Assembly (NCBI GenBank): GCA_938083085.1
Contig: CALLKX010000006.1
Span: 1-64,000, forward strand
From: an uncultured bacterium
Lineage (GTDB): Bacteria > Planctomycetota > UBA1135 > GCA-002686595
Reading direction: 5' to 3'
Length of the DNA stretch: 64,000 bases
Shown here: positions 32,473 through 41,326 of the stretch, in pieces
Numbering within the stretch: position 1 is the stretch's first letter
How the letters are laid out: every line of letters begins with the position of its first letter
Notes under the pieces: model-generated
Database searches by the model: none
Told to the model about the DNA's origin: nothing
Seen by the model: the letters and a program-made list of their open reading frames with translations, nothing else
Program-made: the position numbers and the translations under genes

Positions 32473-34344
32473 TTGGCCGCGCCCCACCGCTCCACGGCGC
32501 TCGTCAGCCGCCCCCTGCTCGCCGCCGGCCTGCTGGGCCTCTTCGTGCTCTGCCTCCTGCCGCTCCTCCTCATGGGAGAGCGGCTCGTCGGCGACCCGTC
32601 GGCGATCGCGGGGCTGATCGGGACGCGCACGCTCCACCTGCTGCTCTCGACCGTCCTGCTGGGCCTCGGGGCGGCGTCGATCGCCCTCCTGATCGGGCTC
32701 CCGTTCGGCTTCCTCGTCAGCCGGACCGACGTACTCGGCGCGGGCGCGCTCCGCGCCCTTGGGATCGTCCCGATCCTGTTGCCGCCGATCATGCTCGCCA
32801 TGACCTGGACCATGCTGCTCCCGCTGCGCGGTCCCGTCATGTGTGCCCTCATCCTGGGCGTCAGCTCCTTCCCCCTGGTCGCCCTCTTCACGGCCCGCGC
32901 GGCGGAGGGGATCGACGCCCGGAGGGAGGAGGCCGCGCTCCTGACCGGAGGGCTCAGGGCAGTGGTCGCGATGGAGCTGCCGCTCATCCTCCCCTCGGCC
33001 CTCGGCGGTGCGCTCCTCGCCTTCGTCGTCGCGATCAACGACTTCGCGCTCCCCGACTACGTGTCCTCGGTCGGCCGCAAGTTCAACGTCTACGCGGGAG
33101 AGGTCTTTAGCACCTGGCAGGTGGACGGCAACGAGGCGCGGGCGGTGGCGACGGCGCTCCCACTCCTCGTCCTCACCACCCTGGTGGTGCTGCCCCTGCT
33201 CCGCGCCAGGGCACGGAGAGGCGGGGTCACCATCGACGCCTCCTTCCAGCACCCTCGCACCCTCAAGCTGGCGGCCTGGCGAGCGCCGGCGACCCTCTTC
33301 TGCGCCGCCGTGGTCACGGTCGGCGCCCTGCTCCCCATCGGGCGCCTCGCCTACGAGTCCGGCGGCGGCTCCCGGGTCTTCAGCGGCGTCTCCATCAGGA
33401 GGGACGCCTGGACCCAGGGAGGCGGGGCTGCGCAAAACATGCCCGCGGCGACCGCGCCAGCCATCAGCGCGGCCGGGATCACCGAGGCCGTCGCGGCGGC
33501 CCAGGCCGCCGCCAGGGCCGCCGCGGGAGGCACGGCCACCACGGTGCCCACCCCGAGTTCGAGCGCCGCGGCGCCGCAGGGCCGGCAGCGCTCTGTGGAC
33601 CCCGCCGCCCCCGAGGTCCAGGCCGCCCTCGACGCGTCCGAAGCCGACGACATGTCGGACTTCGGGGGCGGGCTCCCCGCCTTCGTCCGCAACATCGCGA
33701 GCGCCTTCGCGCGGGCGCTGGACCTCTCCCGTGAGAGCCTGCTCTGGAGCCTCCTGTTTGCCTTTGGGGCTGCCACCCTCGCCACGCCGTTGGCGCTGAT
33801 CCTCGGCCACGCCATCGCCCGGGGCCGCAGGGGCGTCCCCCTGGAGTTCATCACCATCCTCCCCCTCGCCGCGCCGGGGACCCTGTTTGGCATCGGCTCT
33901 ATCGTGCTGTGGAATCACAACGCGACCGGCGCCTTCTACGACTCTGGCGCCCTGGTGGCCGTCCTCTTCGCCGGCAGGTTCCTGGCCGTGGCCACCCTCA
34001 TCTGCGCCGGCGCGGTGCGCTCCTTCGACCGGCGACTTGAGGAATCCGCCGAGCTGGCCGGAGCGAGCCCAGCGGGCCGCCTCTTCGGGATCGTGACGCC
34101 CGGGATCTGGACCTCTCTCGTGGGCTCCTGGATCGCCGTCTTCGCCCTCTCGGTCCGAGAGCTGGACGCCGCCGTCCTCGTGCCTGCCGCCAACGACACG
34201 GCCATGTTCCGCGTCTTCAACGCCGTTCACTTCGGGAGGGACGACTTCGTCTCCGCCCTGTCCCTACTGGTGGTGTTCGCCATCCTCCTCCCGGGTCTCC
34301 TCTGGACGCTCTTCTCACGGCGCCGCCTCCGCTTCCTTCCATGA
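32473..34344 (+). CDS. fbpB: fused two-domain ABC permease with a long hydrophilic insert
   Basis: A 623-residue inner-membrane protein with two BPD-type permease halves, as in FbpB/AfuB. Half one (about 15-295) has EAA-loop residues EEAALLTGGLRAVVAMELPL (152-171). Half two (about 420-623) has EESAELAGASPAGRLFGIV near 525-543. Between them residues 296-412 form an unusual hydrophilic Ala/Thr/Gly/Pro-rich segment, probably periplasmic, without helix-forming hydrophobicity; normal FbpB proteins join the halves with a short loop. The start is TTG, 5 nt after the binding-protein stop; no ATG precedes the first helix. ATGA overlap with the ATPase gene. Confidence 0.9.
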   Translation: MAAPHRSTALVSRPLLAAGLLGLFVLCLLPLLLMGERLVGDPSAIAGLIGTRTLHLLLSTVLLGLGAASIALLIGLPFGFLVSRTDVLGAGALRALGIVPILLPPIMLAMTWTMLLPLRGPVMCALILGVSSFPLVALFTARAAEGIDARREEAALLTGGLRAVVAMELPLILPSALGGALLAFVVAINDFALPDYVSSVGRKFNVYAGEVFSTWQVDGNEARAVATALPLLVLTTLVVLPLLRARARRGGVTIDASFQHPRTLKLAAWRAPATLFCAAVVTVGALLPIGRLAYESGGGSRVFSGVSIRRDAWTQGGGAAQNMPAATAPAISAAGITEAVAAAQAAARAAAGGTATTVPTPSSSAAAPQGRQRSVDPAAPEVQAALDASEADDMSDFGGGLPAFVRNIASAFARALDLSRESLLWSLLFAFGAATLATPLALILGHAIARGRRGVPLEFITILPLAAPGTLFGIGSIVLWNHNATGAFYDSGALVAVLFAGRFLAVATLICAGAVRSFDRRLEESAELAGASPAGRLFGIVTPGIWTSLVGSWIAVFALSVRELDAAVLVPAANDTAMFRVFNAVHFGRDDFVSALSLLVVFAILLPGLLWTLFSRRRLRFLP

Positions 34345-35027
34345 GCACTCAACAGCACCCCGCCATCGCGATCCGCGGCCTCATGGTGCAGGCCGGCGAC
34401 ACGACCATCCTGGGCCCCGTGGACCTCGACGTGCAGGCAGGCGAGCACGTGCTCCTCGTGGGGCCCTCCGGCTCGGGGAAGAGCACCCTCTTGCGCTCCA
34501 TCGCCGGGCTTGAGACCCCGGCGGCCGGTGAGATCCAACTGTTCGGTGAGACGGTCTCAGCGGCCCAAGGCCCCCTCACCCCGCCCCAGGACCGCGGCGT
34601 CGGGCTGCTGTTCCAAGGCGGCGCCCTCTGGCCCCACATGACGGTGCTGCAGACCCTGCTGTTCGTGCTCAAGCGGCGCGGCCTGAAGGGCACGGCAGCG
34701 AAGCAGCGCGCCGAGGAGCTTCTGGAGCTGGTGGACCTCCCCGGGATTCCCGACCAGAAGGCGCCGACGCTCTCCGGCGGCGAGGCCCAGCGCCTCTCCC
34801 TGGCCCGGGCCCTCGCCGGGGAGCCACGCATTCTGCTCCTTGACGAACCCCTCGGCCCGCTCGACGCTCCCCGCCGCGCTGCCCTGCTCGATCGGCTCGC
34901 CGCACTCGAAGCGCAGCTCGGCCTCACCACCCTGCACGTGACCCACGACCCCGGCGAGGCAGAGCGCGTCGCCACCCGCACGGTCTCGATCGACGCCAAT
35001 GGCGCGCTCTTCGCCCCCATGGGCTGA
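34341..35027 (+). CDS. fbpC: ABC transporter ATP-binding protein
   Basis: A 228-residue ATPase that powers the importer. Walker A is GPSGSGKST (41-49), the Q-loop is LLFQGGALWPHM (about 92-103), the signature is LSGGEAQRLSLARAL (LSGGE in place of LSGGQ), Walker B is RILLLDEPLGPLD with the D-loop, and the switch His is in LHVTHDPGEAE. At 228 residues it lacks the C-terminal regulatory TOBE domain present in full-length FbpC/PotA proteins (about 350), so it is a short form. Its start overlaps the permease stop (ATGA). Last gene of the three-gene operon. Cargo is most likely ferric iron by operon architecture, but related anions or organics are possible. Confidence 0.93.
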   Translation: MSTQQHPAIAIRGLMVQAGDTTILGPVDLDVQAGEHVLLVGPSGSGKSTLLRSIAGLETPAAGEIQLFGETVSAAQGPLTPPQDRGVGLLFQGGALWPHMTVLQTLLFVLKRRGLKGTAAKQRAEELLELVDLPGIPDQKAPTLSGGEAQRLSLARALAGEPRILLLDEPLGPLDAPRRAALLDRLAALEAQLGLTTLHVTHDPGEAERVATRTVSIDANGALFAPMG

Positions 35028-35084
35028 GCCAAAGAGCGGGCCGACCTCCACGAACCTCTCGGGAGGGCCCGGGGCGATGTCACC

Positions 35085-35132
35085 GGCCCCGTCATTGGCC
35101 CCGTCATCGGCCCGGTCATCGGCCCGGTCAAG
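35085..35132. repeat. four-copy 12-bp tandem array downstream of fbpC
   Basis: Four units: GGCCCCGTCATT (35085-35096), GGCCCCGTCATC, GGCCCGGTCATC and GGCCCGGTCAAG (ending 35132), each differing from its neighbour by one or two bases. It starts 58 nt after the ABC ATPase stop on that gene's strand. Confidence 0.92.
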
Positions 35133-35288
35133 AGCCCTTCCTCCAGCTGCGCTACCGGCTGGGTCCCGCCTCGCAGAGAGCCAAGGCTTCCGGACCAGCG
35201 GGGCGCACTGACGCACCCTTGTCCCTGAGCCGACAGGTCTTCCCTTTCACCGCGTGACCTCGGGCGTACTCTTGGGCTACAGGAACCC

Positions 35289-36335
35289 ATGCGTATCGTC
35301 CTCGGAATCATCGTGCTCTTGCTCGCGAGCTGGTTCTTCTCCGCCCTCATCGGCACCCCGGAGGAGACAGCGAGCGCGCAGACGCCCGCGGAGTGGGTCT
35401 CCTCCGAGCAATGCCGGGAGTGCCACTCTCAGATCTGGGACGAGTGGGCCTCCTCGCCGCACGCGAACTCGTGGCTGAACGAGGACGTCCGGGTCCAGTC
35501 GGATCAGTTCGCCAACAAGGACTGCATCGACTGCCACGCGCCGCGCCCGATCTTCGAGACCGGGCTCGGCGAGCGGGTGCTTCCCCGCTCTGCGCGACGA
35601 GCAGAGGGCGTCGACTGCCTCACCTGCCACCTGCTCCCCGACGGGAAGATGGCCGGCAAGATCGACAACCCTCGCGCCGCCTGTCAGCCCACCACCCGGC
35701 GTGAGCTGCAGCGGGTCGAGATGTGCTCGGGCTGCCACGACCAGCACAAGACCGTCCAGCAGTGGAAGGCGACGCCCTTCGCGGAGCACAACGAGGGCTG
35801 CATGGAGTGCCACATGCCCTACCGCGACGGCACCCCGAAGAGCGGGCGCTTCCACACGATGCCCGGCGGCCACTACATCGAGATGGTGCGCTCGGCGGTG
35901 ACGTTCATGGGCGAGCGTGACGGCGCCGGCGTCCCGTCCGTCACCATCGCCAACGTCCGCGGAGGTCACTCCTATCCCACCGACGAGCGCAGCCGCGCCT
36001 CGGACATCTGGTGGCGGCCGCTCCCCGAGGACGCCGACACGTTGAACGAAGCGGGCGTCGCGGCCGGCGGCGGCGCCTGGCGCCACCTGCACCGAATCCG
36101 CGACCCCTACCGCCACGAGAAGGACATCGAGAGCACCCTGCTCCACTTCGGCGAGAGCCGCACGCTCACCATCGAGGACCCCGACGCCGTCGGGGGCGTG
36201 GAGGTCGCGCTGGTCTACAAGCGGTCCCCCTACTACCGCGATCCCCAGACCGGGATCGCCCGGAAGATCGACGCTGTGACCAACCCCTTCGAGGACGCCG
36301 AACTCGTTCACCGGGTGACGGTGGCCCCCCGATGA
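35289..36335 (+). CDS. pentaheme cytochrome c (c554-like)
   Basis: A 348-residue exported cytochrome with an N-terminal signal anchor (MRIVLGIIVLLLASWFFSAL). Five CxxCH haem-binding sites are present: CRECH (42-46), CIDCH (79-83), CLTCH (110-114), CSGCH (146-150) and CMECH (171-175). The opening SSEQCRECHSQIWDEWASSP is the cytochrome c554/c-prime pattern (hydroxylamine oxidoreductase-linked and related multihaem proteins). The C-terminal half (about 190-348) has no haem site and begins around GGHSYPTDERSRASD. It is expected to carry electrons in the periplasm and to depend on the ResB/CcsA system in this window. AGGA precedes the ATG. Its stop overlaps the next ATG (ATGA), coupling it to the HEAT-repeat lipoprotein. 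Confidence 0.93.
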   Translation: MRIVLGIIVLLLASWFFSALIGTPEETASAQTPAEWVSSEQCRECHSQIWDEWASSPHANSWLNEDVRVQSDQFANKDCIDCHAPRPIFETGLGERVLPRSARRAEGVDCLTCHLLPDGKMAGKIDNPRAACQPTTRRELQRVEMCSGCHDQHKTVQQWKATPFAEHNEGCMECHMPYRDGTPKSGRFHTMPGGHYIEMVRSAVTFMGERDGAGVPSVTIANVRGGHSYPTDERSRASDIWWRPLPEDADTLNEAGVAAGGGAWRHLHRIRDPYRHEKDIESTLLHFGESRTLTIEDPDAVGGVEVALVYKRSPYYRDPQTGIARKIDAVTNPFEDAELVHRVTVAPR

Positions 36336-37990
36336 GGCTGCGGGCCGCGCTGGCGCTGGTGCCCCTGCTCGGCGCCTGCGGCCCCGGAGCCGAGGGAGGC
36401 GATGCGGCGCCCGCCGCGGCCCCAGCCGGGGCTCCCGGCGCGAGGCCCACCCGAGACGTCCTCGACGCGACCCTCGCGGAGCTCGGGGTCAGCCGGCGGA
36501 AGGGCGTGATCAGCGCCAGGGAGCTGCGGGCTAACCGCGGCCTGATGCCGGGTGAGAGCGCGGACCTACCCGAAGAAGGCGACGCTCCGCTCGACGCCAC
36601 CTCCGCTCCGACCCTGGACCCAGCCGGGGCCTCTGGAGCCGCGGCCGAGCCTCTGGACCCGGAGATGGTGGAGTTCAGGGACGGCCTCGTAGGCATGGCC
36701 CTGAGCGATCCGAGGTACCTGAAGACCGCCCTCGCCGACGTGGTGGCGACCTCCGAGGAGCTCTCGCCGTCGATGGCTGCCGGGCTGCGCGAACGGGCAC
36801 GCCCCGCTGACGAGCTCAAGGTCTTGATGCAGTTCGCGCGCGCCGCGCCGAGCGCACCGGTCGCCGCCGCCCTCGCCGAGCTCACCCTCACCCACGATGA
36901 TCCCACCGTCCGCGCCTTTGCCTCATGGGCGCTGGTGCCGGCAGGAGAGACGGAGGGGAGCGGCGCCGTGGTCACCACCTTGCTGCGCCGTCTCAAGTAC
37001 GAGAAGGACACCCAGGCGCTCATCTGGGCGGCGCGCGCCCTGGCGTCCCACGGCAACCTCTCCGGGCTCGCGGCCCTTTCGGCCATCGCGAGTGGACCGG
37101 CCAGCGACGACGCCGCCGCGGCGAACCAGCAGTTCTACGAGGTGGTCCGCTCGACGGTCGGTCGGGAAGACGTGGCCGTGGAGGACGCGAACGGGGTCAT
37201 GGCCGACTGGGCCTCAGGGAGCGTCGACCGGCCGTCTCCGGCCCCTGACGCCCTGCGCGCCTCGGTCTGGCGCCTCATCTCGGACCTCTCGGGGGAACAC
37301 TTCCAACTGCGCGGGGTCGACGACGCCCGGTTCATCCTCTCGCGGCTGGGCCCCTGGGCCGCCGCCGAGCTCGGGGCCGCGCTGGAGGACGAGGACGACT
37401 ACGTCCGGTTGCATGTCACCCAGGTCCTCGAGCGCATGGGCCAGCGCGGCGGGGGAGCCGCGCCGAGCCTGAGGCTCGCCCTGCGCGACCAGAGCGACGC
37501 CGTGGCCGGCGCGGCCGCAGAGGCGCTGGCGGCAGTGGCCCCGGAGGCGTGCCTTCCAGCTCTCCTCGCGCGCCTCGAGGAGGCCCCCCCCCACGAGGTA
37601 CGGGTGGCGATCATCCGCGCCGCGGGACGCAGCGCGACCGTCCCGGCCCCCCTGCTGCTCGGGTGCTTCCGCGAGGCAGGCGCCCCCACCGACCTGCGCC
37701 TCGCCGCAGCGGCCGGGCTGCTCGGCACCGACCTCGGCACCGGGGACGAAAACGAGGTTCTGAACTGGCTCGCCGAGACCATGACACGCCCCTTCGGCGA
37801 CCCCGCGGGCGCTGAGGCCCTGGTCGGGGCCTGGGTGGCAAAGGTCGAGGGCTCCGGCGGTGACGAGCTACGGGCAGCATGGTCCGACTTCGGCCCCAAG
37901 CAGGCGATCATCCACACCGCCGACCAGGCCAGGGCCCGGCGCAGCGGCCGCGCGGCCCTCCTGCAAGCTCATCTCACCGTGTCCAGGTGA
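36332..37990 (+). CDS. HEAT-repeat lipoprotein coupled to the pentaheme cytochrome
   Basis: A 552-residue protein starting at MRLRAALALVPLLGACG, a lipoprotein signal with Cys16. After a disordered Ala/Pro/Gly segment (17-110) come alpha-helical repeats of about 30-35 residues with the HEAT look: VAAALAELTLTHDDPTVRAF, LIWAARALASHGNLSGLAAL, AAELGAALEDEDDYVRLHVT, APSLRLALRDQSDAVAGAAA and LPALLARLEEAPPHEVRVAI. HEAT scaffolds bind protein partners. The ATGA overlap with the cytochrome gene indicates a physical or functional link, possibly holding the cytochrome at a membrane (inference). Short tandem units lie 98 nt beyond its stop. No catalytic motif was recognised. Confidence 0.85.
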   Translation: MRLRAALALVPLLGACGPGAEGGDAAPAAAPAGAPGARPTRDVLDATLAELGVSRRKGVISARELRANRGLMPGESADLPEEGDAPLDATSAPTLDPAGASGAAAEPLDPEMVEFRDGLVGMALSDPRYLKTALADVVATSEELSPSMAAGLRERARPADELKVLMQFARAAPSAPVAAALAELTLTHDDPTVRAFASWALVPAGETEGSGAVVTTLLRRLKYEKDTQALIWAARALASHGNLSGLAALSAIASGPASDDAAAANQQFYEVVRSTVGREDVAVEDANGVMADWASGSVDRPSPAPDALRASVWRLISDLSGEHFQLRGVDDARFILSRLGPWAAAELGAALEDEDDYVRLHVTQVLERMGQRGGGAAPSLRLALRDQSDAVAGAAAEALAAVAPEACLPALLARLEEAPPHEVRVAIIRAAGRSATVPAPLLLGCFREAGAPTDLRLAAAAGLLGTDLGTGDENEVLNWLAETMTRPFGDPAGAEALVGAWVAKVEGSGGDELRAAWSDFGPKQAIIHTADQARARRSGRAALLQAHLTVSR

Positions 37991-38087
37991 GGTCGGCGGC
38001 GCCGCACCGGCTCCCCGCACGGCCCTCCTGAGGGCCTTCTCCGCACGATTTCCTGCCTCCCGCTCCGCTCCGCCCAGCCTCTTCAGC

Positions 38088-38138
38088 TCGGCCGTTTCCG
38101 TTCGGCCTTCTCCGCTCGGCCTTCTCCGCTCGGCCTCC
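38088..38138. repeat. 14-bp tandem array between convergent genes
   Basis: Units TCGGCCGTTTCCGT (38088-38101), TCGGCCTTCTCCGC (38102-38115), an exact copy (38116-38129) and a partial one (38130-38138). It lies between two convergent stops: 49 nt beyond the UbiA-family gene and 98 nt beyond the HEAT lipoprotein gene. Confidence 0.9.
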
Positions 38139-38186
38139 ATCCCGCTGGAGTGGCCCGCCCAGCCCGCCCCGCGGCTCCGCGGCCCG

Positions 38187-39098
38187 TCAGATGGAGAAGA
38201 GGCAGGAGGCGACCACGGCCATCCAGAGGATCCCGTTCACAGCGAAGATCAGGTCTCCGCCGAGGAGCACCTTGGTCGGGCTGCCGCCGGCCTCCTTGCG
38301 GGTGACCATCAGCAGGTAACGGAACAGGCCAAAGACGACGAACGGCACGGTCCAGACAAGGCGGTTGTCCTCCCCGAACTTGACCGCCGTCTCCTCGTCC
38401 ACGGTGTACATGGAGTAGGTGATGATGGCGCAGGCGGCGAGGACTCCCGTGGCCTGATCGAGGAACGCCGTCGTGTACTGGCCGAGGTTCTTGCGGTGAC
38501 TGGCGGCCTCCTCGCCGAGGAGATCGATCTCTGCGCGCCGCTTGCAGAAGGCGAGGAAGAGCGCGAGGAAGAGCGTGCTGAGCAGCAGCCACTCGGAGAT
38601 CGGCGCGGCCGCGGCATAGGCGCCCGCCGTCACCCGGAGCATGAAGCCGAGGGCGATCAGGAACGCGTCCACGATGGCGATCTGCTTGAGCTTCAGGGAG
38701 TAGAGGAGGTTCGAGACCATGTAGACCCCGACGACCGCCATCACGTTGTCGCCCTCGACGGGCGTCGAGACGGCAGCCAGCCAGAGGGCACCCACGACGC
38801 ACACCGCGCTCAGCGCAAGGGCCTGCGCCACGCTGACCTCTCCAGCGGCGATCGGGCGCTTGCACTTCTCCGGGTGCTTGCGGTCCGACTCGACGTCCAT
38901 GACGTCGTTGACCAGGTAGATCGCGCTGGCGCCAAGGCAGAACGCCGCCGCCGCGATGAGGACCCGCAGGATCCGCTCCTCCTGGGAGGCGGCGTCCACG
39001 CCGACCTCTCCCAGGGCGAACACCAGGGCCGCGAGGACAAAGACGTTCTTCACCCACTGGTGTGGGCGGAGGGAGCGGATGAGCGCGAGCGGGTTCAT
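38187..39098 (-). CDS. UbiA-family prenyltransferase, decaprenyl-phosphate phosphoribosyltransferase-like
   Basis: A 303-residue membrane enzyme with about eight to nine helices. The first aspartate-rich motif is NDVMDVESDRKHPEKCKRP (64-82): the NDxxDxxxDxxHPxK form of the DPPR synthase branch (Rv3806c-like), which moves phosphoribose from PRPP to a polyprenyl phosphate. The second motif region is DAFLIALGFMLRVTAGAYA (about 153-171). The opening RSLRPHQWVKNVFVLAALVF is also characteristic of that branch. The start is MNPLALIRS, 13 codons into the frame. In actinobacteria the product feeds arabinan synthesis; in Gram-negatives it likely feeds an arabinose-type glycan donor. A quinone prenyltransferase is less likely given the HPxKxxRP motif. 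Confidence 0.88.
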   Translation of the reverse strand: MNPLALIRSLRPHQWVKNVFVLAALVFALGEVGVDAASQEERILRVLIAAAAFCLGASAIYLVNDVMDVESDRKHPEKCKRPIAAGEVSVAQALALSAVCVVGALWLAAVSTPVEGDNVMAVVGVYMVSNLLYSLKLKQIAIVDAFLIALGFMLRVTAGAYAAAAPISEWLLLSTLFLALFLAFCKRRAEIDLLGEEAASHRKNLGQYTTAFLDQATGVLAACAIITYSMYTVDEETAVKFGEDNRLVWTVPFVVFGLFRYLLMVTRKEAGGSPTKVLLGGDLIFAVNGILWMAVVASCLFSI

Positions 39099-39282
39099 GT
39101 GGAATAAGGGAGACCGTGGCGTGACGCCCCCCCGCACTCATCGGAGGGCTCGGCACCGCCGCCGGACCCTCCACACTCAAAAACCGCTCCGGGCCCGTCT
39201 CGATCCGAGCCGCGGCTCGAACCTGCCCGTCCAAGCGACCGGGCTGAAGCCGCCAGGTTGGGGCCACCGGGTCGCGGGAGGA

Positions 39283-39957
39283 CTACTTGCTGAGGGAGAG
39301 GGTCTGGAGGCCTTCGTAGGGCGAATCCGAGCCGACCGGGATGAAGGTCACCTCTTCGCTCTCGTCAAGCAAGCCCTCTCGCTGGGCGTCGATCAGCTCG
39401 AGCGCGCGCACCTGGAGGTTATCCCAGAGGACGTTTGTGGTGGTCTCGTGGTTGCCCTCGGGATCGTTGTCATCTGCCACGAGGGCCGTCTTGCCCCGCC
39501 CGCTGAACCCGCGGAGCGGGCTGCGGCGCTGATCGCGCCCGGCGTAAGCGGACCAGCCGCCGTCGAGCGCGTCTCTGTTCTCGGGGAGGTACCAGTCCGC
39601 GACGGGGATCCCGTCCTGATCGGGGGTCAGGAAGCTCAGCTGAACCGCGGGGCACGTCAGGGTCTTGGCGTTCTTCACGTCGGGCTGCCAGACCTTGTCG
39701 GTGATCAGCGACGCGAAGAAGCCCACGCCGGACTGCTTGGGGATCCGGCTGTACTTGGTCTCGTACTCCAGGAATCCCCGCTTCACCTGCTCGAGGTTGG
39801 AGCGGCAGGCCGTCACCTTGCCCTGGCCAATCGAAGAGACGACGTTCGGGATCACGAAGGTCATCAGGATCCCGATGATCAGGATCACGGCCAGGATCTC
39901 GATGAGGGTGAACCCGGCGTCGCGGCGCTGGCTCGGCGGTTGGAGTGCGATCTTCAT
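39283..39957 (-). CDS. prepilin-type N-terminal cleavage protein
   Basis: A 224-residue protein starting at MKIALQPPSQRRDAGFTLIE, a basic leader followed by the prepilin peptidase site (Gly15-Phe16, Glu at mature +5) and the helix EILAVILIIGILMTFVIPNV. After a GspG-like start (SNLEQVKRGFLEYETKYSRI), the body (about 80-224) carries YLPENRDALDGGWSAYAG and a C-terminal ADDNDPEGNHETTTNVLWDN, reminiscent of planctomycete H-X9-DG-type pseudopilins that end in TLSL-like tails. The start is the ATG just before the leader. It is a major-pilin-like subunit or secretion pseudopilin and is not clustered with the H-I-J operon at the left edge. Confidence 0.85.
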   Translation of the reverse strand: MKIALQPPSQRRDAGFTLIEILAVILIIGILMTFVIPNVVSSIGQGKVTACRSNLEQVKRGFLEYETKYSRIPKQSGVGFFASLITDKVWQPDVKNAKTLTCPAVQLSFLTPDQDGIPVADWYLPENRDALDGGWSAYAGRDQRRSPLRGFSGRGKTALVADDNDPEGNHETTTNVLWDNLQVRALELIDAQREGLLDESEEVTFIPVGSDSPYEGLQTLSLSK

Positions 39958-40034
39958 CAGTGGCTTTGGAGAAGGGGCGAGGTGGGAGATACCGCGTCGG
40001 GTCTCGCGGGTCACGGTCCCCGCCAGAATACGAC

Positions 40035-41222
40035 TCAGGCCAGCGCGGCGGCGGCGTCCTTGAGGGCGTCCACCTTGCTGGTGGCCTCCCAGGGGAAGCC
40101 CGGGCGCCCGAAGTGGCCGTGGGCCGCCGTCTGGCGGAAGATGGGCGCCTTGAGGCCGAGGGCGTCGATGATGCCGCGGGGCGTCAGGTCGAAGACCTGG
40201 CCAATGGCGCTGCTGATGGCGTCCTCGGAGACCTTGGCCGTGCCGAAGGTGTCCACTCGCACCGAGAGGGGCTTCGCCACTCCGATCGCGTACGAGAGCT
40301 GGACCTCGCAGCGGGTCGCGAGCCCGGCGGCCACGACGTTCTTGGCGACCCAGCGGGCCGCGTAGGCCGCGGAGCGGTCCACCTTGGAGGCGTCCTTGCC
40401 GCTGAACGCGCCGCCGCCGTGCCGGCCCATGCCCCCGTAGGTGTCGACGATGATCTTGCGGCCGGTCAGCCCGCAGTCGCCGTGGGGGCCACCGATGACG
40501 AACTTGCCCGTGGGGTTGACGTGGAAAATCGTGTCGTCGTCGAGCATGCCCGCGTCGATGACAGGGCGGATCACATGCTCGATGATCTGCTGCCGGATCT
40601 CGGCCAGCACCTCGGCCTCCTCGGACTTCCCGCTCACCTCAGGGTCGTGCTGGGTGGAGATCACGACGGTGTGGACGCGCGCAGGCTTGTCTCCGTCGTA
40701 CTCGACCGTCACCTGGCTCTTCGAGTCCGGGCGCAGCCAAGCGAGCTCGCCGCTCTGGCGAAGCTCGGCCATGCGCTCCACCAGGCGGTGGGAGAGGTGG
40801 ATGGGGAGCGGCATGAGCTCCTCGGTCTCGTCGCAGGCGTAGCCGAACATGAGGCCCTGGTCGCCCGCGCCCTGCTCCACGTGGAGGCCCTTGTCGTCGT
40901 CCACGCCCTGGGCGATGTCCGGTGATTGACGATCGAGCGTCACCATCACCGCGCAGGTGTCCGCGTTGATTCCGAAGGCGTCGTCGGTGTAGCCGATGGA
41001 GCGCAGGGTCCCCCGCACGATGTCCTGGTAGTTGACGACGGCCTTCGTGGTGATCTCTCCCGCGATGATGCAGACCCCCGTGGTGACCATGGTCTCGCAG
41101 GCCACGCGGCTGGAGGGGTCCTGCTCAAGGAGGGCGTCGAGGACCGCGTCCGAGACCTGGTCCGCCACCTTGTCGGGGTGGCCCATGGAGACGGATTCAG
41201 ACGTGAAGAGGCTGCGTGACAT
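40035..41222 (-). CDS. metK: S-adenosylmethionine synthetase
   Basis: Makes S-adenosylmethionine from methionine and ATP. The 395 residues match the family. N-terminal [20 protein letters not shown] gives the ATP-binding HPDK (methionine-loop) site. [15 protein letters not shown] (about 121-135) is the hexapeptide signature, and [20 protein letters not shown] (about 260-279) is the second PROSITE-type signature with the phosphate-binding Lys/Asp. The last part, [14 protein letters not shown], carries the C-terminal loop. It supplies the methyltransferase in this window and all others. No SAM riboswitch was seen in the roughly 100 nt upstream. Preceded on its strand by waaA (104 nt away). Confidence 0.98.
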   Translation of the reverse strand: MSRSLFTSESVSMGHPDKVADQVSDAVLDALLEQDPSSRVACETMVTTGVCIIAGEITTKAVVNYQDIVRGTLRSIGYTDDAFGINADTCAVMVTLDRQSPDIAQGVDDDKGLHVEQGAGDQGLMFGYACDETEELMPLPIHLSHRLVERMAELRQSGELAWLRPDSKSQVTVEYDGDKPARVHTVVISTQHDPEVSGKSEEAEVLAEIRQQIIEHVIRPVIDAGMLDDDTIFHVNPTGKFVIGGPHGDCGLTGRKIIVDTYGGMGRHGGGAFSGKDASKVDRSAAYAARWVAKNVVAAGLATRCEVQLSYAIGVAKPLSVRVDTFGTAKVSEDAISSAIGQVFDLTPRGIIDALGLKAPIFRQTAAHGHFGRPGFPWEATSKVDALKDAAAALA

Positions 41223-41326
41223 GCGGGAGCTGGGTTGGATTCGGTGGGCGGAGAGGGCCCATCAGGACCGGGGCGTTCGCAGCCGCCGTCGGCCGCGCGC
41301 ACGAAACTCTACCCTTCTGGCTAGCC

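Noticed and set aside
32323-34230. 635-codon minus-strand frame opposite the permease
   Set aside because: Antisense of a clear two-domain permease; Gly/Arg/Asp-rich shadow text.
41223-41326. SAM riboswitch ahead of metK
   Set aside because: The space is about 100 nt and shows none of the conserved junction or pseudoknot elements I would expect.
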